Positions 55,092 to 62,240 of a DNA stretch of 64,000 nucleotides are shown piece by piece. The translations under genes were made by a program, and so were the position numbers. Positions within the stretch are counted from its first letter, which is position 1. Every line of letters starts with the position of its first letter. Source of the stretch: BJGO01 sp964640655 (lineage in GTDB: Bacteria > Bacteroidota > Bacteroidia > Chitinophagales > UBA10324); assembly GCA_964640655.1 (NCBI GenBank), contig CAZXFT010000014.1, forward strand, positions 1 through 64,000, in the 5' to 3' direction. The notes under the pieces are model-generated. The model saw only the letters and a list, made by a program, of their open reading frames with translations, did no database searches and was not told the origin of the DNA.

Positions 55092-56216
55092 TTATACATC
55101 AACATAGTGCTTCAATGCAGCACAAAGTTTTTCAATCTCATCAGCAGCATGATTGCTATGAATAATAATGCGCAGCCGTTCTGTACCTTCAGCCACAGTT
55201 GGGGAGAGAATAGGACGTACATCAAAGCCCTGATCCTGCATGTGTGCCGCTGCATTTTTTACATTCTCATTTCCGGGTACCATCACCGCTATAATGGGTG
55301 ATTGATGATTGCGATTCATCAAGGCATTATAGCTTGAAATATTTTGCTGTAAATTTTTTCTTTCTGTATCAGCCCGGTGCATATGATTCAAACAGATACG
55401 AAGTGCTATCACTTCCTGTGGTGGTAAGGCTGTGGAATAAATGAATGGTCGCGCAAAATTGATGAGATACTTTTTCAAATCAGAAGAACCTAATATACAA
55501 GCACCGTGATATCCGGCAGCTTTACCAAAGGTGTGTACACGTGCAAATACATCCTTACTCAGGCCTAACTCATCGCTTAGCCCTTTGCCGTTGTTGCCTT
55601 TGATACCAATGGCATGCGCTTCATCGGTAATGAGTGCTGCTTGATATTTTCTGCACAAGTGAGCTATTTCAATCAGCGGTGCTATATCGCCATCCATGGA
55701 ATACACCGATTCAACAACAACAAAGATGTTGCCTTTGGCTTGCTTCAATTTTGCTTCAAGATCTTCAATACTATTATGCTTAAACTTATAGCGAGTTGCA
55801 TAACTCAAGCGCATACCGTCTATGATGCTGGCGTGTACCAGTTCATCGCTGATGATGGTGTCGCTGCGCTGTGCAATGCATGAAAGCAAGGCCACATTAG
55901 CATCATATCCTGAGTTAAACAACAATGCTGCTTCAACATCATTAACCTGAGCATACCAGGTTTCAAATTCTTCGGTAATGATAGAGTTCCCGCTTAAAAG
56001 ACGTGAGCCGCCACTGCCGTTTACTTTTAAGTCTGATAATTGAATAGATTTCAGTATTTGCTGATGAAGTTCTTCGTTATGGGCTATGCCGAGGTAATCG
56101 TTTGAAGTGAAATCAATTTTGGCAAACGGCAATTTTAAAGAGCGTATCAATCCGTCTCGCTCGCGCTCCAATAATTTCTCCCGCAGGTATTGATCAACGG
56201 GATTCTTACTCATCAT
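55092..56216 (-). CDS. bioF: 8-amino-7-oxononanoate synthase
   Basis: A 374-aa alpha-oxoamine synthase (PLP). SNDYLGIAHNEEL, NGSGGSRLLSGNS, TDEAHAIGIKGNNGKG and the PLP-lysine region HTFGKAAGYHGACI are all present. The enzyme condenses pimeloyl-CoA/ACP with alanine in biotin synthesis. The related Kbl (threonine catabolism) cannot be excluded from sequence, but a 4-bp overlap with bioB points to BioF. Confidence 0.92.
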   Translation of the reverse strand: MMSKNPVDQYLREKLLERERDGLIRSLKLPFAKIDFTSNDYLGIAHNEELHQQILKSIQLSDLKVNGSGGSRLLSGNSIITEEFETWYAQVNDVEAALLFNSGYDANVALLSCIAQRSDTIISDELVHASIIDGMRLSYATRYKFKHNSIEDLEAKLKQAKGNIFVVVESVYSMDGDIAPLIEIAHLCRKYQAALITDEAHAIGIKGNNGKGLSDELGLSKDVFARVHTFGKAAGYHGACILGSSDLKKYLINFARPFIYSTALPPQEVIALRICLNHMHRADTERKNLQQNISSYNALMNRNHQSPIIAVMVPGNENVKNAAAHMQDQGFDVRPILSPTVAEGTERLRIIIHSNHAADEIEKLCAALKHYVDV

Positions 56217-57217
56217 GAACCAACTTGAACAGATTCAGTAACGTGTTTATGTTCTGCATTCTTAAAAGGCTTGCGTGCGGTGAGCCCTAATATGTTAAAC
56301 ATATTCATATCCTCTTCAAACGAAGGATTATCTGTAGTCAACAATTTGTCTCCTGCAAAAATAGAGTTGGCTCCGGCCATAAAACATAAAGCCTGTTCGG
56401 CCATACTCATTTCTCGTCTTCCTGCCGATAAACGCACTACAGATTTAGGCATCACGATTCTTGTAGTAGCAATCATGCGAACCATTTCATAAAAAGGAAT
56501 ACGAGGTTGATTTTCGAGCGGTGTGCCTTCAACCGGAACTAATGCATTAATAGGAACGGACTCCGGATGTTTGGGAAGGTTGGCAAGAATCAATAGCATT
56601 CCTATGCGGTCGCTGTCTTTTTCGCCAAGACCAACAATACCGCCGCTGCAAATGGTGATGTTTGCTTTGCGCACATTGTCTAATGTATTCAGTCGGTCGT
56701 CTATGGTTCTTGTAGTTATAATTTCGCTGTAGTGCTCGCTGCTGGTATCAATATTATGATTGTAGGCATATAGGCCGGCATCGGCAAGGCGTTGCGCCTG
56801 TTCGTAGGTGAGCATACCCAGTGTGCAGCATACTTCCATTCCCAGATCGTTAATTCCGCGCACCATATCTATCACGCGGTCAAAGTCACGGTTGTCGCGC
56901 ACTTCGCGCCATGCTGCACCCAAACACATACGTGAAACCCCGGCTTCTTTTGCCTGTTTGGCAGTTTCAATCACATCATCCTTTTTCAATAAAGCATGAA
57001 CATCTATTTCAGTATGATAGCGTGCTGCCTGCGGACAGTAAGAACAATCCTCCGGGCAACCTCCTGATTTAATGTTGACTAAACTGCTGATTTGTACCTC
57101 TGCATAGTTTTTATTTTCGCGGTGTACCTGTGCTGCTTCAAATATTAAATCGAGCAAAGGCTTGTTGTAAATGGAAGCAATCTCTTCGTAAGTCCAGTTG
57201 TTGCGTACAATACTCAT
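56213..57217 (-). CDS. bioB: Biotin synthase
   Basis: A 334-aa radical SAM enzyme that inserts sulfur into dethiobiotin. The SAM cluster motif is in SGGCPEDCSYCPQAARYHT (CX3CX2C, about 53-71), followed by CLGAAWREVRDNRDFDRV, YNHNIDTSSEHYSEIITTR and the C-terminal AGANSIFAGDKLLTTDNP. The length is typical. It is followed by bioF (4-bp overlap); bioA, bioC and bioD are not in the window. Confidence 0.97.
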   Translation of the reverse strand: MSIVRNNWTYEEIASIYNKPLLDLIFEAAQVHRENKNYAEVQISSLVNIKSGGCPEDCSYCPQAARYHTEIDVHALLKKDDVIETAKQAKEAGVSRMCLGAAWREVRDNRDFDRVIDMVRGINDLGMEVCCTLGMLTYEQAQRLADAGLYAYNHNIDTSSEHYSEIITTRTIDDRLNTLDNVRKANITICSGGIVGLGEKDSDRIGMLLILANLPKHPESVPINALVPVEGTPLENQPRIPFYEMVRMIATTRIVMPKSVVRLSAGRREMSMAEQALCFMAGANSIFAGDKLLTTDNPSFEEDMNMFNILGLTARKPFKNAEHKHVTESVQVGS

Positions 57218-57256
57218 ACCTGCAAACCTAATACAAGAATGATGAATGCAGAAGCC

Positions 57257-57838
57257 TTAACTACTTTCAGGCAGTTGTTTTTGCATTAATCCTTCCACCA
57301 GTTTATGCATATGAAATGGTTTCACGGTGCGCCAGTCCACTTCCTTAAATTGATCTCCCAGTTGCACATAATAATGTATGTGGGTAGCACGCATTTCTTC
57401 CAACACATGTTCGTGGAAATTAATAAACGCAATATATCCGTTATTGTCGTTCACATCTTCGTACCATTCCTCATAATAGCAATCGTCGCTGGCATGGAAG
57501 TTCAATACATTTTCGCCGATGATGATAAATTTACTGATACCTTGTTGCATCATCGGATTAATAATATCAGTTTTCAAAAACATAATGTCGTTGCCAATTG
57601 CATCGTTCCACTCACCAATCATTTCTATAATGGTGTAGCCTTTCTCGTAATCAGTAAAAAGTATTTTGATATATAAAGTGGCTGATCCGAATTCGTCCCA
57701 CTGCGGATGAATGTAAAAGTTGTAAATCGTGTTACTGAATTCAAACTCGCTGTACTCACGACCAAAAAATGGTGAGCGCACATCATCTTCAGCACTGTAA
57801 TAGTCGCGCCAGAGGTAATATGGTTCAATACTATGCAT
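57257..57838 (-). CDS. Conserved hypothetical protein upstream of bioB
   Basis: A 193-aa protein with no signal peptide or membrane segment, rich in aromatic and acidic residues (for example FFGREYSEFEFSNTIYNFYI and CYYEEWYEDVNDNNGY). I do not recognise a domain. It lies 39 nt upstream of bioB on the same strand and has its own -7-like box, so it may head the biotin operon. Function is unknown. Confidence 0.75.
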   Translation of the reverse strand: MHSIEPYYLWRDYYSAEDDVRSPFFGREYSEFEFSNTIYNFYIHPQWDEFGSATLYIKILFTDYEKGYTIIEMIGEWNDAIGNDIMFLKTDIINPMMQQGISKFIIIGENVLNFHASDDCYYEEWYEDVNDNNGYIAFINFHEHVLEEMRATHIHYYVQLGDQFKEVDWRTVKPFHMHKLVEGLMQKQLPESS

Positions 57839-57855
57839 GGTCTCAATTCGTGTTA

Positions 57856-57863
57856 CAAAGTTA
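57856..57863 (-). promoter_or_regulatory. Candidate -7 box for the gene at 57838
   Basis: The minus strand reads TAACTTTG (TAnnTTTG), 17 nt before the ATG at 57838. No clear TTG is present 19 nt further upstream. Confidence 0.35.
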
Positions 57864-57944
57864 GAGTCAGTAAAACGATAAAGTAAGGATTTATTCTGAT
57901 TAGTTCATGAAACTTTGGTATCAATAGATTTCAAACAACTCATC

Positions 57945-57952
57945 TATATTTG
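57945..57952 (+). promoter_or_regulatory. Candidate -7 box for the MbnP gene
   Basis: TATATTTG (TAnnTTTG) lies 18 nt before the ATG at 57971. The nearest TTTG upstream is too far for a normal -33 box. Confidence 0.4.
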
Positions 57953-57970
57953 TAACTAACATCACGATTT

Positions 57971-58705
57971 ATGAAATATATTTCACTTCTTTTCCTAATC
58001 ATTCTTTTTGCTCAATGCAAGCCTGATAAAGATCCGGTTCCCGGCACAGTTAATGTTGTAATCAAAGTATCTAATACTGTTGGTACTGCACCGGTTGAAT
58101 ATGGTCAGATGATTTATACCAATGCGGCAGGCAATAAGTACAAGGTTAACTTACTGAAATACTATTTATCCAACTTTGTTTTTGTAAAAGACGACGGTAC
58201 TGAGCATAAAACCACCAATTATGAGTTAATAGATGCCTTTGATACGGCAAGCTGCTATTTGCAATTCAATAATCTTCCCGAAGGAAATTATACCACACTG
58301 AAGTTTGCTTTGGGAATTGACTCCGTACGTAATCATACCGGTTTGCAGGAAGATGATTTAGATCCAATACACGGAATGATTTGGACATGGAACACCGGTT
58401 ATATTTTCTTTAAACACGAAGGACAATTTCTTGATGGCAGTATGGTTAATCAACAATTGTTTTATCATTACGGAACAGATAAAGCTTATACACCTATACA
58501 GCTAACCTTGGGCAGTATGTCGCTCAAGGATGTTAGTAAAACTATTTACATCAACTTCGACCTAAACAAACTTTACAACACACCTAATGTGATCGATTTT
58601 ATTGACAATAATGTTCACGAAAGCCTGAGCACAGATGATAGCAAGTGGATGAAAGAAATGCAGGAAAATTTCAAAAACTCTTTCAGTTTTATTAAAGCCG
58701 AATAA
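57971..58705 (+). CDS. MbnP family (copper-binding) lipoprotein
   Basis: A 244-aa exported protein (signal SLLFLIILFAQC, possible lipobox). YGQMIYTNAAGNKYKVNLLK (about 44-63), NYELIDAFD (about 83-91), LPEGNYTTLKFALGIDS and HGMIWTWNTGYIFFKHEG (about 134-151) are the conserved blocks of the MbnP/'MbnP-like' family. In methanotrophs MbnP binds copper after its partner MbnH oxidises a tryptophan to kynurenine. W138 and W140 here are candidates for such a modified residue. The MauG-like gene starts immediately after the stop codon. Confidence 0.88.
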   Translation: MKYISLLFLIILFAQCKPDKDPVPGTVNVVIKVSNTVGTAPVEYGQMIYTNAAGNKYKVNLLKYYLSNFVFVKDDGTEHKTTNYELIDAFDTASCYLQFNNLPEGNYTTLKFALGIDSVRNHTGLQEDDLDPIHGMIWTWNTGYIFFKHEGQFLDGSMVNQQLFYHYGTDKAYTPIQLTLGSMSLKDVSKTIYINFDLNKLYNTPNVIDFIDNNVHESLSTDDSKWMKEMQENFKNSFSFIKAE

Positions 58706-59758
58706 ATGAAGTCGTATGCTTCAATAATATTTAGTGTTTATATAATTCTTGCTGTTTCATGCAAGGTGGATCCTTCACTGGATTCTGAATTGAAACCGCA
58801 TACGCATACTCACGATTTAGTTATTCCGAAGGGATTGCCTGCAATGGTGATTCCTCCGAATAATCCATTAACAGATGAAGGTATTTCATTAGGCAGAAAA
58901 TTATTTTATGATCCCCTTCTTTCGAAAGATGGTACAATGTCCTGCGGCACTTGCCACCGACAGTCCTTTGCATTTACAGATAGCACGTTGCAGTTTAGTA
59001 CAGGGGTTGATGGTATAGAAGGTGTTCGAAACACAATGCCACTATTTAATCTGGGCTATCAGAAAAAGTTTTTCTGGGATGGCGGAGCTGCCTCACTTGA
59101 AGATCAGGTTATAGGTCCCATCATGAATCCTGTTGAAATGCATGAAACCTTACCTAATGTTTTGAGTAAGTTACAGTCGCATCCGCAGTATCCTGCTCTA
59201 TTTGAAGCAGCCTTTGGTTCATCTCAGATTACCACTAACATGTTGATGAAGGCTATCGCACAATTTGAGCGCACCTTGATTTCAGGAAACAGCAAGTTTG
59301 ATCAATACAATCACGGAGAAGTTTCATTAACTGCACAGGAGATGAACGGTATGAATCTTTATATGCAGGAAGAGAAAGGTGATTGCTTTCATTGTCATAC
59401 ATTAGGCAGCACTTTCAGCGATTTTGAATTTCGTAATAACGGACTTGACGATTCACCTATAGACCTTGGTCGATATTTGATAACATTAAATGAATCAGAT
59501 AAAGGAAAATTCAAGACTCCATCACTGCGCAACATTGAAGTTACAGCACCTTATATGCACGATGGTCGTTTTAATACTTTACAGGAAGTGTTGCAACATT
59601 ATAATTCCGGATTTAAAGTCAACACGTATACTGACCCTAAACTGGCTATTCTTCCCAAGAACAGAATGTCTCAACAGGAGATGGATGATATTATTGCATT
59701 TCTGCATACACTCACCGATGATGAGTTTCTGAATAATCCAAAATTTGGAAAGCCCTAA
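58706..59758 (+). CDS. MauG/cytochrome-c-peroxidase family di-heme protein (MbnH-like)
   Basis: A 350-aa lipoprotein (lipobox LAVSC). Two c-heme motifs, CGTCH at 80-84 and CFHCH at 227-231, define the di-heme peroxidase/MauG group; the blocks TDSTLQFSTGVDG, FWDGGAASLEDQVIGPI, QFERTLISGNSKFD and LRNIEVTAPYMHDGRF are conserved. Since it directly follows an MbnP gene (0-nt gap), its likely role is MbnH-like oxidation of MbnP rather than general peroxide removal. This is an inference from context. Confidence 0.9.
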   Translation: MKSYASIIFSVYIILAVSCKVDPSLDSELKPHTHTHDLVIPKGLPAMVIPPNNPLTDEGISLGRKLFYDPLLSKDGTMSCGTCHRQSFAFTDSTLQFSTGVDGIEGVRNTMPLFNLGYQKKFFWDGGAASLEDQVIGPIMNPVEMHETLPNVLSKLQSHPQYPALFEAAFGSSQITTNMLMKAIAQFERTLISGNSKFDQYNHGEVSLTAQEMNGMNLYMQEEKGDCFHCHTLGSTFSDFEFRNNGLDDSPIDLGRYLITLNESDKGKFKTPSLRNIEVTAPYMHDGRFNTLQEVLQHYNSGFKVNTYTDPKLAILPKNRMSQQEMDDIIAFLHTLTDDEFLNNPKFGKP

Positions 59759-59790
59759 CCATATTTCCTAAAGTCCGTTATTTTAGTGTA

Positions 59791-61644
59791 ATGAATAAAA
59801 TATACATTCCACTTACATTGTTATTATTCAATTTATCAGGGTTTGCTCAAACCGGGATAAAACCATTTCATATTAATCCTGTTGCCACTGTCAGTCCAGC
59901 ATCGATAACTGTTGATTGGAATCCTGTGCTACAAAATCTTGAAATGCCGAAACCTGATGGAGATGTTGGAGTAAATCTTAAACAACAGGCAAAGCAATTT
60001 GCTGATTCGCTATATGGCAATAATAAGTTTACATCACATCTTAAAAACGTTCAACGCTCTTTAAGCGCACCTGTAATAGGAAAAAACTTTTACGGCAATC
60101 CTTTTAATAATTCGGTACCTAACGATAACGATATGGCCATTTCTAATAACAATATGGTTGTGTCAGTAATCAATTCATCACTACGAATTTATGACATGAA
60201 TATTGATACGGCATATCCAGCGGTGTCATTGTTCAGCTTTTTTGCAGACTTAGGTTTACCCAATGCACACTTCGACCCTAAAGTAATCTACGATCCACAA
60301 GCTGACCGTTTTGTATTGATGTGCCTGAATGGTTTCACCGATTCAACATCGTTCGTGGTTCTGGCATTTTCTCAAACCAACGACCCGCGTCAGAATTGGG
60401 TGCTATATCAGATTCCGGGAAATCCATATAATGACACACTTTGGACCGACTATCCGATGATCAGCATTACAGAACAGCACTTATACCTTACGGTTAATCT
60501 GCTTAAGAATAACGAGTCATGGCAAAATGGATTTGTACGAACCCTTGTGTGGCAATGTGAAAAGCAGGATGGTTACGATGGTCAGATATTAAGCACCAAC
60601 TTGATTGGCAATTTCAAATTCAACAATAAAAATATTCGTAACCTGTGTCCCGTTCGTAATGGCAACGAGTTATTCAGTGGTACTGCTTATTTTCTTTCTG
60701 ACCGCAACTTGAGTGTAAGTAACGATTCAATTTTTCTGGTGAAACTAGCCGACACTATGGGTATCGACAGCACAGCCATTCAGGTAGAATTATTAAAGGC
60801 AAATACCCGCTATCATATTCCACCCGATGCAAAACAAACTCCTCCTCGTATCTTACAAACAAACGATGCTCGCATACTTGGAGCTTTCAAACAGAACAAC
60901 CTCATTCAATTTGTTGCGAATACAAGGGATACGGTCACTAATAAGGCCGCATTATATCATGGCATCATTGATTTGTCAGCTTCTGTGCCAACCATTACGA
61001 CTTATATGATTAGCAATGATTCTGTAGAATACGGTTATCCGAATATTGCCTATGCTGGAAGCAACAGTAATGACAACACCGCTATTATCGGAATCAATTA
61101 TACTGCTGCTGACATTTTCCCGGCTTGTGGAGCTATTTTGACAGATGCTAATGGCAACTACTCCGATTTAATTACCATTCGCAAAGGAGATAACTATATC
61201 AGCGTTCTTTCCGGAGGCAATCAGAGATGGGGAGATTACAGTGGCGCTCAACGTAAATACAATGAGAATGGTATTGTTTGGGTTGCCCTCACTTATGGTT
61301 CTCAATCAAAAAAGCAAAACACATGGATAGCTGAACTAGGCATTCAGCCATTTGCATCTGTGCTTTCATCTACGAATAAGCTAAACATCAACTCCTTGTT
61401 TCCTTCTCCTGCTCAGAACATAGTTACATGCTCTTTCATTTTGAATGAAGAATCCTATTTGAACTTTTCGATTTATGATGCTGCAGGTCGCTTTATTCAG
61501 GAATTATTTCGTGAACGAGCCTTGCCTGGTACAAACTCATTTTCGTTTAATACTTCTGCATTGAGTAATGGTACATATTTCCTTGTTATAAAAGATACCA
61601 TGGGAGAGAAGCTAACGACTCATGCTTTCAGTGTGATGAAGTAA
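59791..61644 (+). CDS. T9SS type A protein, unknown propeller-like body
   Basis: A 617-aa secreted protein (signal peptide ending SGFAQ). The body includes PNDNDMAISNNNMVVSVINS, FDPKVIYDPQADRFVLMCLN and RWGDYSGAQRKYNENGIVWV, in the pattern of large secreted propeller proteins. A type A sorting domain begins near 535 with SLFPSPAQNIVTCSF (FPSP variant) and ends THAFSVMK. It starts 32 bp after the MbnH-like gene and might be co-transcribed. Function is unknown. Confidence 0.82.
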   Translation: MNKIYIPLTLLLFNLSGFAQTGIKPFHINPVATVSPASITVDWNPVLQNLEMPKPDGDVGVNLKQQAKQFADSLYGNNKFTSHLKNVQRSLSAPVIGKNFYGNPFNNSVPNDNDMAISNNNMVVSVINSSLRIYDMNIDTAYPAVSLFSFFADLGLPNAHFDPKVIYDPQADRFVLMCLNGFTDSTSFVVLAFSQTNDPRQNWVLYQIPGNPYNDTLWTDYPMISITEQHLYLTVNLLKNNESWQNGFVRTLVWQCEKQDGYDGQILSTNLIGNFKFNNKNIRNLCPVRNGNELFSGTAYFLSDRNLSVSNDSIFLVKLADTMGIDSTAIQVELLKANTRYHIPPDAKQTPPRILQTNDARILGAFKQNNLIQFVANTRDTVTNKAALYHGIIDLSASVPTITTYMISNDSVEYGYPNIAYAGSNSNDNTAIIGINYTAADIFPACGAILTDANGNYSDLITIRKGDNYISVLSGGNQRWGDYSGAQRKYNENGIVWVALTYGSQSKKQNTWIAELGIQPFASVLSSTNKLNINSLFPSPAQNIVTCSFILNEESYLNFSIYDAAGRFIQELFRERALPGTNSFSFNTSALSNGTYFLVIKDTMGEKLTTHAFSVMK

Positions 61645-61684
61645 TTCAATTATTATTCATTATTGCTAAAAAGAGATGTCGTTT

Positions 61685-62236
61685 TCAATCATTGATTACT
61701 GTATTTCTTGATAGCCAATCTTTTCGCCTAACAGCATAAATTAATTCATCTTCCAACACACCGTTTTTAATGAGTGTATTTTTGAAATGTGCTTCAAGAA
61801 TGAAACCGTTTTTCTCCAGCACTCGTTGTGAGGCTTTGTTACGGCCAAATGGTCTTGCATATACCCGATTAATATCATAGGTCTTAAAGGCAAAAGCCAG
61901 AATGTCCTGAATAGCATCACTGATTATCCCTTTTCCCCAAAATGGTTCAGCTAACCAGTAACCCAACTCAGCATTCATTCTTTCTATGTCTTCTCTTGGG
62001 TGTACACCAATTCCACCTACCGCCTCGCCATTGATAACAATAGCAAACATGTGAACTGGATTATCCTTGGTTGCAAAAGCAATAAATGAATGCGCGTCGT
62101 CAATAGTATAGGGATGCGGAAACTTGTCCGTCATATAGTTTGAAACATTCTTGTTATTGGCATACTTCACCAGGCATTCAACATCTGACAGAGACCATGG
62201 CCTTAGTTGAAATGCACCCTGAGTTGTAATATTCAT
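61685..62236 (-). CDS. GNAT N-acetyltransferase (RimJ/RimL type)
   Basis: A 183-aa acetyltransferase. FQLRPWSLSDVECLVKYANN opens the domain, GGIGVHPREDIERMNAELGY and WGKGIISDAIQDILAFAF form the acetyl-CoA binding region, and NKASQRVLEKNGFILEAHFK is the conserved end of the family. It would move an acetyl group to an amine, perhaps a ribosomal protein N-terminus or small molecule. It lies 4 nt downstream of the cyanophycin synthetase gene on the same strand. Confidence 0.9.
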   Translation of the reverse strand: MNITTQGAFQLRPWSLSDVECLVKYANNKNVSNYMTDKFPHPYTIDDAHSFIAFATKDNPVHMFAIVINGEAVGGIGVHPREDIERMNAELGYWLAEPFWGKGIISDAIQDILAFAFKTYDINRVYARPFGRNKASQRVLEKNGFILEAHFKNTLIKNGVLEDELIYAVRRKDWLSRNTVIND

Positions 62237-62240
62237 GCAA

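Noticed and set aside
55092..56216. 2-amino-3-ketobutyrate CoA ligase (Kbl) instead of BioF
   Set aside because: The two are related, but the 4-bp overlap with bioB and the length near 374 aa favour BioF. Kept as an alternative only.
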